From Corynebacterium incognita (lineage in GTDB: Bacteria; Actinomycetota; Actinomycetes; Mycobacteriales; Mycobacteriaceae), in assembly GCF_014217255.1 (NCBI RefSeq), contig NZ_CP059404.1, positions 1,302,001 through 1,366,000 on the forward strand: a stretch of 64,000 nt of DNA, read 5' to 3'. Positions 28,612-37,279 of the stretch are shown piece by piece. The notes beneath the pieces were generated by a model that was not told the origin of the DNA, did no database searches, and saw only the letters and a list, made by a program, of their open reading frames with translations. The stretch's first letter is position 1. Each line of letters begins with the position of its first letter. Position numbers and translations under genes: made by a program.

Positions 28612-28617
28612 TATGCT
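28612..28617 (+). promoter_or_regulatory. Leaderless -10 box (TATGCT) for ybjQ-like gene
   Basis: TATGCT lies 6 bases before ATG 28624; no ribosome binding site in between. Confidence 0.4.
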
Positions 28618-28623
28618 GAGCTT

Positions 28624-28953
28624 ATGATTTTCACTACCACCAACACCGTCGACGGCCACCGCATTACCGAGTACATGCGCATCGTCGCCGGCGAGACCAT
28701 CACCGGCATCAACGCCTTCAAGGACCTGGGCGCGGGCTTCCGTAACCTCGTGGGCGGGCGCTCCGAGTCCTACGAGCAGGAGACCGTGAAGGCCCGCGAG
28801 CAGGCGCTCAACGAGATGTGGCAGCGCGCCTCCGAGCTGGGCGCCGACGCCGTCGTGGGCGTCGCCGTGGACTATTCCACCGTGGGCGCGCAGGGCGCAC
28901 TGCTCATGGTGTCGGTCACCGGCACCGCCGTGAAGCTGGCTCCCGCGAACTAG
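28624..28953 (+). CDS. YbjQ/UPF0145 family protein
   Basis: A 109-residue member of the YbjQ family (putative heavy-metal binding domain). The typical opening TTTNTVDGHRITEYMRIVAGE and the ending GADAVVGVAVDYSTVG are present. Members form pentameric rings; a role is not established. It sits in a run of small rightward genes (ybjQ-like, S4, VOC). Confidence 0.85.
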   Translation: MIFTTTNTVDGHRITEYMRIVAGETITGINAFKDLGAGFRNLVGGRSESYEQETVKAREQALNEMWQRASELGADAVVGVAVDYSTVGAQGALLMVSVTGTAVKLAPAN

Positions 28954-28970
28954 GCGCTCGGGCCGTGGCC

Positions 28971-28976
28971 TAGACT
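28971..28976 (+). promoter_or_regulatory. Leaderless -10 box (TAGACT) for S4 gene
   Basis: TAGACT lies 7 bases before ATG 28984, within the 30-bp gap after the ybjQ-like gene. Confidence 0.5.
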
Positions 28977-28983
28977 GGCCACC

Positions 28984-29283
28984 ATGAGTGAATTCACCGT
29001 GCCCATCTCGGGCGAGTCCATCAAGCTCGGGCAGTTCATCAAGCTTGCGAGCCTCACCGCCACCGGCGGGGAAGCCAAAGAGGCGATCGCCGAAGGCCTG
29101 GTCACCGTCAACGGTGAGGTGGACACCCGCCGCGGCCGCACCCTGGTGGTAGGGGATGCGGTGAGCCTCGGGGGAATGACCGCCATCGTCGGCGGCGTTG
29201 CTGACGATGATGCGGACGATGACTTCTTCGACGAAGCCACCGCCGACGACGATTTTGATCCCGAACAATGGAGGAACCTCTAA
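28984..29283 (+). CDS. S4 RNA-binding domain protein (YaaA-like)
   Basis: A 99-residue protein dominated by one S4 domain: IKLGQFIKLASL, GGEAKEAIAEGLVTVNGEV and TRRGRTLVVGDAV. S4 proteins of this size bind structured RNA, often ribosomal. The C-terminal third is a strongly acidic Asp tail. The ribosome binding site for the next gene (GAGGAA) lies inside its last codons, so the pair is cotranslated. Confidence 0.85.
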   Translation: MSEFTVPISGESIKLGQFIKLASLTATGGEAKEAIAEGLVTVNGEVDTRRGRTLVVGDAVSLGGMTAIVGGVADDDADDDFFDEATADDDFDPEQWRNL

Positions 29284-29287
29284 CACC

Positions 29288-30106
29288 ATGCCCGCTTTCA
29301 TGGCCGAGGTAGGAATGCCCTACTGGATTGACCTGACCACCTCCGACACACGTAAGTCGGCGTACTTCTACTCCAAGGTGATGGGCTGGGAGGTCTCAGA
29401 CGTCGAGGGCGGCAACGGCTACCGCATGGCGCGTATCCAGGGCCTGCCCCTGGCCGGTTTCATCCCGCAGCCTGCCGACGCCCCGTTCCCTGACACCTGG
29501 ATCACCTACTTCCTCGCCGCGGACGTTGCGGGCGACTGCGAGCGCGCGGTGAACCTGGGCGGCCGCGTGCTCTCCGAGCCGCGCCAGGTGGAGATGGGCA
29601 TGATGGCGCTGCTCGCGGACCCGGCGGGCGCGATGTTTGGGCTCATTCAGCCCACGGTTGATGAGAAGTTCGTAGCCGCCGGCGAGCCCGGCTGCCCGGT
29701 ATGGCATGAGCTGACCGCGACGACGAACCACAAGGCGGCCGTGGACTTCTACGGCGAGCTCTTTGACTGGGAGATCGCCACCATGGACAGCGCTGCCGAC
29801 GAGGATTTCGAGTACGCCACCGCCATGGCCGAGGGCGCGGCATTCGCGGGCATGTGGAACGCGAAGGGCAACTTCCCGCCGCAGGTGCCGAGTTTTTGGC
29901 AGACCTATCTGGGCGTACGCGACGTGGCGCAGGCCGCGAAGACCGCGCAGGAACTCGGCGGCGAGGTCATCCGCGAGCCGTGGGATTCGCCGTTCGGCCG
30001 CATGTGCATCCTGGCCGACTCCACGGGCGCGACCGTGACGGTATGCGAGGTCGAGGACGCCCCGGAGGAAGAGCCGCGCGAGTCCGACGACCTGCTGAAC
30101 CTCTAG
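29288..30106 (+). CDS. VOC (glyoxalase/dioxygenase-fold) two-domain protein
   Basis: A 272-residue protein with two vicinal-oxygen-chelate domains. Each begins with a W-D/E-L-T motif (WIDLTTSDT, WHELTATTN) and continues with YxKVMGWEV or YGELFDWEI, then a central sheet and a final GAMFG/GATVTV. This is the layout of the 27-kDa antigen-like actinobacterial proteins. The ligand and reaction are unknown. Start ATG 29288 has GAGGAA about 11 bases upstream. Confidence 0.82.
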   Translation: MPAFMAEVGMPYWIDLTTSDTRKSAYFYSKVMGWEVSDVEGGNGYRMARIQGLPLAGFIPQPADAPFPDTWITYFLAADVAGDCERAVNLGGRVLSEPRQVEMGMMALLADPAGAMFGLIQPTVDEKFVAAGEPGCPVWHELTATTNHKAAVDFYGELFDWEIATMDSAADEDFEYATAMAEGAAFAGMWNAKGNFPPQVPSFWQTYLGVRDVAQAAKTAQELGGEVIREPWDSPFGRMCILADSTGATVTVCEVEDAPEEEPRESDDLLNL

Positions 30107-30114
30107 GCTTTCCG

Positions 30115-30438
30115 GTGGACGAGGAGGCGGTGCGGCGCGTGCTGGACGTGGTCGGGCGCATCCCGCCAGGCAACGTCTCCTCCTACGGCGAGGTGGCCAA
30201 GGCCGCGGGGGTGGGCGCGCGCTACGTCGGCCGCGTGCTGCGCGAGCGCGGGGATACCGTCGCGTGGTGGCGCGTGGTCCGCGTGGACGGCAGCTCCCAT
30301 GACCTCGACCGGGCCGCGGCGCACTGGGACCGCGAAGGCATCCCGCGCGCGGGCCGGGCAGGAGAGCGCGTGGCCATGGAACGTGCGGCGCTGGATTCCC
30401 ACGAGCTCACGCAAAAGCCGAGCAACGCGCAGGCCTAG
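30115..30438 (+). CDS. Alkyltransferase-like (ATL/MGMT-fold) protein
   Basis: A 107-residue protein with the MGMT DNA-binding fold: RIPPGNVSSYGEVA and ARYVGRVLRERGDTVAWWRVVRVDG. In true methyltransferases a Cys follows the P-C-H-R position; here AWWRVV replaces it, which is typical of ATL proteins that bind O6-alkylguanine and recruit nucleotide excision repair. Start GTG 30115 is 8 bases after the VOC stop. Together with AlkB and the AAG-type glycosylase it forms an alkylation-repair theme in the window. Confidence 0.75.
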   Translation: MDEEAVRRVLDVVGRIPPGNVSSYGEVAKAAGVGARYVGRVLRERGDTVAWWRVVRVDGSSHDLDRAAAHWDREGIPRAGRAGERVAMERAALDSHELTQKPSNAQA

Positions 30439-32033
30439 CGCCCCGCGGCCACCCGCATCTTCGCGATGAAATCCAGGTAGCTGTCACGCACCGCAAGCAG
30501 CGGTTGCTCCACCTTCTCCGCGGACACTGCCGCCACCTCGCGGCGCAGCGCGCGGCGGGTACGGCGCCGCACGCCGGAGCCGATGGCGAAGCCAAACGCG
30601 CCGGTAAACAGCCCCAGCACGATGCCCAACAGCACGCCGCCCGCGATGAGCAGCGTCGGGTACGGCCAGCCCTCGATCTCCGGGGTGATGTCATCCATGA
30701 ACGGCTCCAGCACCCCCGGCAGAAATGCCGCGACGAGGTACCAGCCCACGCCCACCAGCGCCGCCAGCAGCGCGAGCCACTGCAGCACCGCGAACACGTT
30801 CCACGCCGCCGAGGGCTGCGCGGGCAGCTTCGTCTTGGCCACTGCGCGGTCGAGGTGCTGCGGCACCTTCTCCAGGATCTCCTCGGTCTCCGTGGCCACC
30901 GCGCTCTTCCACCCCGTGGGCAGGTCGCCGGAGATCGCCTGCGCGTAGCCGCGCACGCCCCGGTTGGCCACGGCCTTCGAGGACGCGTCCAGCTCGGGCA
31001 TCGAGGTGCGGTGCACGCCGGTCTCGTCCGATTCCTCCCGCAGGCCTAAGCGGCGCAGCGGGTCCGCCCGCAGATTGAGCATCCACGACGTCACCACCCA
31101 GCCCGTCTTCTTGCCCAGGCGCTTGCGGTAGGCCGCCGCCGTCGCGTCCGCGATGGTATCTGCGCCCGCGGCCTGCGCGAGCAGCGTGTCCATCTCTTTC
31201 TTCGCGCCGGATGGCACCTTGTGCGCCGGGGCGTTGTCTACCCAGTCCGCGGACACCGCGGTGAGGTCGGCTTCGATGCGTTGCTGTTGGGCGTTGTGGC
31301 TCGAGGCCACCTTGGCAATCGCTGTGCGCAGCGTATCGACGCCCATGCCTGTCTTCGCGCTCGTCGGGATCACGTTCGCCTTGGCTAGGCCGTCCTCTAC
31401 CAGCAGGCCGCGGAGGGAGTCGGCGACCTGGTCCACGTCGGCGTCGGCAAGCTTGTCAGCCTTGTTGAGCACCGCGAGCGTCACCGTGCCGTGGGAGGCG
31501 TGCGGGCGGATGAAGTCATTGTGGATGACGGAGTCCGCGTATTTCTCCGGGTCCGTGACCCACACGAGGACGTCCACCTTGCCCACGAGCTTGGCCGCGG
31601 TGTCGCGGTTGGATAGCTCCACCGAGTCGAAGTCCGGCAGGTCCAGCAGGATGAGCGGGCCGGCGTTTTTGGCAAAGTCGCCGGAGCGTGAGCGGCGATC
31701 CTCCACCTCGAGCCAGTCGAGGAGTTCTTCGGAGCCGTCCGGGTGCCACACTGCGGCCAGCGGGGAGGAGGTGGTGGGCCGGCGCGCGGCGGCCTTGCCC
31801 AGGTCCTCGCCGACGACGGCGTTGAACAGGGAGGTCTTGCCCGAGCCGGTGGCGCCGAAGAAGCCGACCACCGTGTGGTCGCCGGAGAGTTCGCGGCGCT
31901 CGCTGGCCTCGCGCGCCACGCGCTCGATCTTCGCGTGCTGTTCATCGGTGAGATAGCCCTCGCCGAGCTGGGCGGCGTCCCGCAGCGCGGCCAGCCGATC
32001 GTTGAGTGGGGTCTTCTTTCCTAGCAGCGCCAT
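30435..32033 (-). CDS. Dynamin-like GTPase, second of a pair
   Basis: A 532-residue GTPase with G1 GATGSGKTSLF (60-70), G3 DLPDFDS, G4 NKAD and a helical stalk with two C-terminal hydrophobic hairpins (about 415-440 and 455-495). The stop overlaps the ATL gene end by 4 bp. It starts 1 bp after the stop of the first dynamin-like gene, so the two are coupled. Side-by-side dynamin-like genes in actinobacteria (IniA/IniC, DynA/DynB) act in membrane stabilisation or septation. Confidence 0.85.
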   Translation of the reverse strand: MALLGKKTPLNDRLAALRDAAQLGEGYLTDEQHAKIERVAREASERRELSGDHTVVGFFGATGSGKTSLFNAVVGEDLGKAAARRPTTSSPLAAVWHPDGSEELLDWLEVEDRRSRSGDFAKNAGPLILLDLPDFDSVELSNRDTAAKLVGKVDVLVWVTDPEKYADSVIHNDFIRPHASHGTVTLAVLNKADKLADADVDQVADSLRGLLVEDGLAKANVIPTSAKTGMGVDTLRTAIAKVASSHNAQQQRIEADLTAVSADWVDNAPAHKVPSGAKKEMDTLLAQAAGADTIADATAAAYRKRLGKKTGWVVTSWMLNLRADPLRRLGLREESDETGVHRTSMPELDASSKAVANRGVRGYAQAISGDLPTGWKSAVATETEEILEKVPQHLDRAVAKTKLPAQPSAAWNVFAVLQWLALLAALVGVGWYLVAAFLPGVLEPFMDDITPEIEGWPYPTLLIAGGVLLGIVLGLFTGAFGFAIGSGVRRRTRRALRREVAAVSAEKVEQPLLAVRDSYLDFIAKMRVAAGR

Positions 32034-32034
32034 G

Positions 32035-33726
32035 TTATGCCTGCTCCTTTGCTGCGGTGACCGCGCGCTCGAGCGCGGCGTCCAGCTCCGTGGAAGCGGT
32101 GCCGCCGGTGAGTCGGCCGGTCACGGCATCAAAGCGGGCGCGTTCGGCGCCGAAGAGCTCCGTGATGCGCTCGTTAAGATCCTGGCGCGCCTTCTTGGCC
32201 ATGCGGCGGACGTTGTCTTCGCCGAAGATGGTCTCCAACAACTTCTGGCCCACCACCGCGGAACCGCCAGCGATGGCCACCTCGCCGCCGGTGAGCCCGG
32301 CGGTGGACGCGAAGACCACCACCATGAGCGCCACGGTGAGCACGTTGAGCCCGGCGGACAGCACGCGGGCCTTCATGCGCTTGTCCGCAGCATTGTCTTG
32401 GATGTAGTCCATGAGGCCGGACTGCCAGTCGCGCACCAGCTGCGCGGCCTGCTCCTCGATGTCCGTGCTGGCCTCGGACAATGCGGGGTCGGCTTCGTCG
32501 CGCAGGCGCGGGGCGAGGGTGCCCAGGTTGCCCCAGCTGCGGGCCGCGGCGGTCTGCGCGGCGTCCACGATAACGGCGTGCAGGCCCTCCTCGATCTCGG
32601 TCTCGACCTCACGCACCGGCGCGGGTTTGCCCGTGATGAACGAGCCAATCTTGTCCAACGCCAACGAGTACCAGCGCTCGATGGCGCGGAACGCGTCCGA
32701 GGTGCCCACGAAGTCCTGCCAGCGCTGCATGACCTCCTTGCGCAGCAGGTTGCCGTCGCTCGTGGCATCGATGACCTGCTCGCCGGCGCGGGCGAACGCG
32801 TTATCAAAGGCCTCTGCGAGCTGCGCGGCGCGCTCTTCCTCGCGCTGCTTCTCCGCGCTGAGCTCGCTCACGCTGCGCCCCAGCTTCTCGACGGCGCCTG
32901 CCACCGTCTTCGCCGCCATCTCGCGGCGGGCGGCGGCGTCGGCCGCCAGGGCCTGAAGGTGCGCCTGCAGGTCGGTGACTGCGGCGGCGGGCAGCTGGCC
33001 GTCGACAAGCTCGGAGTGAGGGACCACGAAGAAGGAGGCCTCGCCCAGCCCGGCCTCGCTCATCATGCGGCGCAGGTCATCCGGCACGGTGGCCATGGCG
33101 TCCTCGTCCACGCGGTTGAGCACAACGATGACCTCGATGTTGCGGGCCGCGGCGTCGTTGAGGAAGTTCCAGACAAGGTTGTCGGCGTAGCGCGCGGGCG
33201 TGGTGACGAACAACCACAGGTCCGCGGCGGCGAGTAGCTGGCCGGCGAGTTCGCGGTTGCGGTCGTCGATGGAGTCGAAGTCCGGGGCGTCGAGAAGCGC
33301 CAGGCCGGGCGTGATGGAATCGGTGCTCACCACGCGCAGCGACGTCGCCGACGGGTTAGCACCGGGATCACCCTGCTCGCGCGCCAACCCGGGCAGGACC
33401 TCGCCGGAGTTGAACCAGTCGGTGTCGTCGGGGTGGGCCACGAGCACCGGCTGGCGGGTGGTGGGGCGGATGACGCCCGGGGTGGTCACCGGCGTGCCGA
33501 CGATCCCGTTGACCAGCGTGGATTTACCGCTTCCCGTGGAGCCGCCCACCACGCCAAGTAGTGGCGCGTCCGCGTTGTTGAGCCGCGGCAGGATGTAGTC
33601 ATCGATCTGCGCGACGGCGGCCTCGGCGCGGGCGGCGGCCTCGTCATTGGTCACGAACGTCGCGGACGCCAGCGCGTCCCGCAACTGTTCTACGGCCTTG
33701 TACGGTGTGCTCGGGATGTCATTCAC
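32035..33726 (-). CDS. Dynamin-like GTPase, first of a pair
   Basis: A 563-residue GTPase. G1 is GGSTGSGKST (61-70), G3 is DAPDFDS, G4 is NRVD; a long helical part follows and a hydrophobic hairpin near 470-510 would anchor it in the membrane. Start chosen at GTG 33726, the first start with a family-like N-terminus; upstream in-frame sequence to 33810 is Arg-rich and unlikely. It probably forms heteromers with the protein encoded next. Confidence 0.85.
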   Translation of the reverse strand: MNDIPSTPYKAVEQLRDALASATFVTNDEAAARAEAAVAQIDDYILPRLNNADAPLLGVVGGSTGSGKSTLVNGIVGTPVTTPGVIRPTTRQPVLVAHPDDTDWFNSGEVLPGLAREQGDPGANPSATSLRVVSTDSITPGLALLDAPDFDSIDDRNRELAGQLLAAADLWLFVTTPARYADNLVWNFLNDAAARNIEVIVVLNRVDEDAMATVPDDLRRMMSEAGLGEASFFVVPHSELVDGQLPAAAVTDLQAHLQALAADAAARREMAAKTVAGAVEKLGRSVSELSAEKQREEERAAQLAEAFDNAFARAGEQVIDATSDGNLLRKEVMQRWQDFVGTSDAFRAIERWYSLALDKIGSFITGKPAPVREVETEIEEGLHAVIVDAAQTAAARSWGNLGTLAPRLRDEADPALSEASTDIEEQAAQLVRDWQSGLMDYIQDNAADKRMKARVLSAGLNVLTVALMVVVFASTAGLTGGEVAIAGGSAVVGQKLLETIFGEDNVRRMAKKARQDLNERITELFGAERARFDAVTGRLTGGTASTELDAALERAVTAAKEQA

Positions 33727-33829
33727 ACATCCTATTGTTGCAGAGATGCCCCGGGCGCCGCGCGGTGCGAGTCGGTCTCGGCGGCCTCTCGACGCCCCGC
33801 GGCCACCCATCCTTATTGGAAGAAAACCA

Positions 33830-33900
33830 GGGTTTTGGGAAATAAGGCTCCAGAATGTGAAGTACTATTTCCCTAAAAGGCGGGTTTTGGGAAATAAGGC
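33830..33900 (+). promoter_or_regulatory. Direct repeats and partial inverted copy upstream of fic
   Basis: GGGTTTTGGGAAATAAGGC is present exactly at 33830-33848 and at 33882-33900 (52 bp apart). TATTTCCC (33866-33873), the inverse of the GGGAAATA core, lies between them. The second copy ends 10 bases before the fic ATG. This is a likely operator, perhaps autoregulatory. Confidence 0.6.
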
Positions 33901-33910
33901 GGTTGGTGGA

Positions 33911-35122
33911 ATGGCGTATCGGATGCTCAAAACGGAGTTTCATGCGAACGGAAAGGCAGCAGCCGAGGAGCTTTACCAGAAGCGAATCACGTCTGACAGT
34001 GCGTTGCGTTGGGACTTCCGTATCGGGGAAGACCCCGCATTTTGTGTGCTCACCGTGGATATCGTCACGCGATTAGAACAAATCATGAGCCGAGAGCGGA
34101 GAATCTCCAGCCTTTGGCATGAGATTCCGGTTGGGGCGTCGCGGGGTTATGTGCAGACTCTATTGCTCCGGGAAATCGAGGCAACGAACGGCATTGAAGA
34201 CATTAGGTCCACACGGCAGGAGATTGATGAAGCGCTTCGGGCGAAACGTGGAGATGGCGGTCCGTACAAGCGATTCCGCGAACTCGCGCGGTTATACAAT
34301 GGCCTGGCCTTTGAATGGTTGGAGTTGCCCAAAAACTTCGCCGATGTTCGGGAGATTTACGACGCTGTAACCGATGGCGAACTGGAAGACGGAGCTGAAA
34401 TTGAGGGGCCACTGTTCCGTGCCGAGACCACGAATGTAATGGGCGGGACAAAGGTGATCCATAAGGCTGTTCCTGCTCACGAGATCGAGCCGCGGATTCA
34501 AATGATGCTGGAGTTACTTCATGAAAAGGAAACCTCAGGACTTATCACGGCGGTGGTTACCCACTTTATGTTTGAGTATGTTCACCCGTTTTACGACGGC
34601 AACGGGCGCACTGGTCGGTTTCTCCTGGCTCAGAAGTTGCAGCGGGTGCTTTCACTACCGACAGCCATCGCGTTGTCACCGACGATCAACGAATACAAGT
34701 CGCGCTACTATAAGGCCTTCGAAACCGCCGAGAACCCGCTTAACCGTGCGGAGTTGACGGGATTCGTCAACGACATGCTCGCACTCATCGCGACGGCGCA
34801 GGCTGAGATGCTGCAAGACCTCATTGCTCGCAAGTATCTCTTCGATGGGCTCAAGCGGCGTATTGAGAACCTGCCCTCGGGGTCGAAGAAAGAGCAACGC
34901 CGTGCCCAAATCCTTTTCCTGCTGGGGCAGGTGTGGCTTTTCGATGACACCCGGGTGATTGCCCAAGACGACGTGCTGCCGTATTTCAGCGAGTCTCCCA
35001 GGACGCTGCGCAAAGACATCGCCCACCTCGAAGACGAGGGACTTGTTCAAGCTGTATCACAGAGGCCACTGCGCTATACCCTGACGAAAAAGGCGTGCAG
35101 CGAACTCGACTTAACCCGCTGA
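33911..35122 (+). CDS. Fic family protein
   Basis: A 403-residue Fic-domain enzyme. The active-site motif HPFYDGNGRTGR (225-236) is complete, so it should be an active AMPylase-type enzyme. An N-terminal TxxxED (92-97) resembles the (S/T)xxxE(G/N) self-inhibitory helix of class II Fic proteins, with Asp at the last position. A winged-helix-like C-terminus (about 350-400) may bind DNA. Base composition is lower in GC than its neighbours. ATG 33911 has GGTGG directly upstream. Confidence 0.85.
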   Translation: MAYRMLKTEFHANGKAAAEELYQKRITSDSALRWDFRIGEDPAFCVLTVDIVTRLEQIMSRERRISSLWHEIPVGASRGYVQTLLLREIEATNGIEDIRSTRQEIDEALRAKRGDGGPYKRFRELARLYNGLAFEWLELPKNFADVREIYDAVTDGELEDGAEIEGPLFRAETTNVMGGTKVIHKAVPAHEIEPRIQMMLELLHEKETSGLITAVVTHFMFEYVHPFYDGNGRTGRFLLAQKLQRVLSLPTAIALSPTINEYKSRYYKAFETAENPLNRAELTGFVNDMLALIATAQAEMLQDLIARKYLFDGLKRRIENLPSGSKKEQRRAQILFLLGQVWLFDDTRVIAQDDVLPYFSESPRTLRKDIAHLEDEGLVQAVSQRPLRYTLTKKACSELDLTR

Positions 35123-35137
35123 TTCCGTTGCAGTTCG

Positions 35138-35200
35138 CAAAGTATATTACAACTGCAACGAAAGTGTAATGAATCTTCGTTACGGGTGTAATATACTTTG
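35138..35200. repeat. 14-bp inverted repeat enclosing an inner inverted repeat
   Basis: CAAAGTATATTACA (35138-35151) and TGTAATATACTTTG (35187-35200) are exact inverse copies. Inside, AACGAA (35157-35162) and TTCGTT (35176-35181) are also inverse. It lies just after the fic stop and just before the decayed gene at 35204. It may be a hairpin terminator for fic or an operator. Confidence 0.65.
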
Positions 35201-35203
35201 GGC

Positions 35204-35598
35204 ATGGGTGCAATCAATATTCCTGACCTCGTCATGCTCTTGCAGGAAAGCGGCACAAGGCTTACCGCGGGCTAAAGATACACCACACTAAAGGACACAA
35301 TCTATGTGAATGGTAAAGGGCTGCATGCCAATTATGCTCAGGTTGGGTGGCGTGGGTACTTTAATCCGAAAACTCCATGGCCTCCGAACGTATGCAATGG
35401 ACGGATGCCCGAGGTAGGCATCAAGAGCGTCATGGGAAGTCACCCAATTGTATGACCCCACCATTATTCAACTGGCCTGGTCATTATATTTCGTTTGACC
35501 TGAATAGTGAAACGTTTAAAGCGAATACGAATGTGTGTGGCCGCTACACACTAAACGGTGAGTCGTCGCCGTGGGCATGTGTAAAGCTGAAACCATAG
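35204..35598 (+). pseudogene. Decayed small gene with internal stop and frameshift
   Basis: From ATG 35204 the frame gives 23 codons, a TAA at 35273, then open sequence in the same frame to a TGA at 35453 (includes the block GWRGYFNPKTPWPP). From about that point another frame carries plausible continuation (NWPGHYISFDLNS, NVCGRYTLNG) to 35598. The pieces look like one former Cys/Trp-containing protein. I do not know its family. A sequencing error cannot be excluded for the frameshift, but the TAA is a second lesion. Confidence 0.45.
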
Positions 35599-35607
35599 GA
35601 GGGTTTA

Positions 35608-35712
35608 ATGAGCTTCGGAATTCTCGAATTGCTTCCATTTCTTGTGCTGATTGCGCTCGTGGCACTCGCTGTCTACTTAGTGAAACGAATTAAAGGTCGA
35701 AAGAACCAGTAG
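35608..35712 (+). CDS. 34-residue single-helix membrane peptide
   Basis: ATG 35608 is preceded by a strong ribosome binding site AGGAGGG (7-base spacing). The product begins MSFGILELLPFLVLIALVAL, continues through one hydrophobic helix and ends in a basic tail (KRIKGRKNQ). It follows the decayed gene by 9 bases. This is the pattern of small membrane peptides, including type I toxins and phospholamban-like regulators. The function is unknown. Confidence 0.55.
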   Translation: MSFGILELLPFLVLIALVALAVYLVKRIKGRKNQ

Positions 35713-35775
35713 ACCCATTTTGTATCGCTTTACGAGGAGCTGGTACTGTCGGTCATTTTCTCGACGCACCAGCGC

Positions 35776-36621
35776 TCAAGGTCTAATCACGAATCCCTCC
35801 TGGTAGCTGTAGCTGTGGTCGGCGGCGGCGAGGTTTTTTGAGCGGGTGAGTATCCAGCCGAGGACGGGGTACATGATGGCGCAGACGATGATGTTTTTGA
35901 TGATGAAGGTGACGTCGGTGTCGGTCATGTAGTTCCAGGCGAAGTGGAGGGTAAAGGCCAGGGCTAGCCAGGATAGTCCGGTGGCAAGGCGCCAGAGGAT
36001 TCCGCGGCGGGCGGCGTAGATGGCCCAGCCGATGCCCCAGCCGGCGATGGCGGTGAAGGTGATGTGGAGGAAGGGGCCGACGAAGACGCGTTGGGCCCAG
36101 GTGATGAGCATGCCGCGCATGTCTGATTCGAGGTCCATCATGCCGCCGGTGACGCCGTAGAGGATGTTTTCGAAGGTTTCGAAGCCGAGGCCGATGACTG
36201 CGCCGACGATGACTGCGTGCCAGGGGCGGTTGAGTTGTTGGTAGGAAAAGAGCACGAAGATGATGCCGAGTGCTTTGGCGGCTTCTTCGGGGTAGGCGCC
36301 GCCCCAGGAGGCGACGGCGTCGTACCAGCCGGTGTATTCGCTGAGCGCCATGACGGACATGGCGGAGGGGAAGACGAATACCAGGCTGGCGGCTGCGCCC
36401 CATAGTAGTGAGGCGATGATCCAGCCTGTGCCCGCGTCGGGGAAGGCGGGGCGGAACAGGCGTAGTAGCCAGATCACCGCCGCGATATAGAGTGCGGAGA
36501 ATACGGCGCTGATCGCGCCGGTGGCGGGGCTGAGCATGACGGTGGCGCCGCCGACTACCAGTGTGACTAGGAGGCCGAGGCCGATGAGGACCCACATCGT
36601 GGTGCGAAAAATCCGACTCAT
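35776..36621 (-). CDS. PrsW-family intramembrane metalloprotease
   Basis: A 281-residue polytopic membrane protein of the PrsW/CPBP-related family. The motifs YPEEAAKALG (E-E-x-x-x-K), GLGFETFENILY, GPFLHITFTAIAG and TLHFAWNY carry the catalytic Glu and metal His residues. PrsW proteins cleave anti-sigma factors or other membrane substrates. ATG 36621 follows GGGAGGCGTGATTGTT, with the ribosome binding site inside the end of the previous gene. Confidence 0.85.
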   Translation of the reverse strand: MSRIFRTTMWVLIGLGLLVTLVVGGATVMLSPATGAISAVFSALYIAAVIWLLRLFRPAFPDAGTGWIIASLLWGAAASLVFVFPSAMSVMALSEYTGWYDAVASWGGAYPEEAAKALGIIFVLFSYQQLNRPWHAVIVGAVIGLGFETFENILYGVTGGMMDLESDMRGMLITWAQRVFVGPFLHITFTAIAGWGIGWAIYAARRGILWRLATGLSWLALAFTLHFAWNYMTDTDVTFIIKNIIVCAIMYPVLGWILTRSKNLAAADHSYSYQEGFVIRP

Positions 36622-36626
36622 AACAA

Positions 36627-37223
36627 TCACGCCTCCCTGGTTGGTGGTGCGAGGAACGGTCGCGGCAGCTTCGCCACCGCGCGGGCAACGTCGTCCGGCA
36701 GCGGCTTCCCGGTCAGTGCCGACCACGTGTCCTTGGCCACCGGCGTGACGTCCTGGCCCCCGCCCTGCAGGATCGCGAGCATGAGCTTGCCCTCCTGCTC
36801 GCCGGTGCCGGGCTGGGCGATGACCAGCGCGGAGGCTGATTCGTCCACGAGCGCGGCGGTGTCGCCGACGCGGAAAAACGCGCCGTCGGAAAGCTGCCCA
36901 TCCATGCGCGCAAACGCCCGCGCCGCCCGACGCAGGCCCTTTTCCATATCGGCCGGCGGGCCCGTGACCATGGAGGAGACCACCACGCCGTCGCAGGTAT
37001 AACCCCAGCCCGTTTGGGATTGCGCGGTGAACGCACATTCCTCGTCCACCGGCACCTCCCAGCCCTGCGCCGGGGAACTCAGCGTGACCTGTTCGATGTC
37101 CGGGTTCTTATCCGGCAGGGCAACCCACACCATCGACGGCGCGAGGAACACCGCCAGTGCGAAGGCGCTCAGTGCGGCGAAGTGGGAGCCCGCCGGCGCG
37201 GGCTCGAAACGATAGGACGGCAT
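36627..37223 (-). CDS. Membrane-anchored extracytoplasmic protein
   Basis: A 198-residue protein with one N-terminal transmembrane segment (about 15-37) and an outward soluble domain containing two Cys (ECAF, YTCDG) that could form a disulfide. It starts 56 bp from the divergent M13 peptidase gene and is 5 bp upstream of prsW in the same direction, so a pair with PrsW is plausible, for example as a substrate or regulator (inference). I do not recognise a family. Confidence 0.6.
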   Translation of the reverse strand: MPSYRFEPAPAGSHFAALSAFALAVFLAPSMVWVALPDKNPDIEQVTLSSPAQGWEVPVDEECAFTAQSQTGWGYTCDGVVVSSMVTGPPADMEKGLRRAARAFARMDGQLSDGAFFRVGDTAALVDESASALVIAQPGTGEQEGKLMLAILQGGGQDVTPVAKDTWSALTGKPLPDDVARAVAKLPRPFLAPPTREA

Positions 37224-37279
37224 AGTTACCACCCTAAACCAGGCCCTCGTGTCAGGGGATGTCAGTAAGGTGGGAGGGC

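Noticed and set aside
32002..33237. 411-codon open frame antisense to the dynamin-like pair
   Set aside because: Shadow of the real genes, which have complete GTPase motifs on the other strand.
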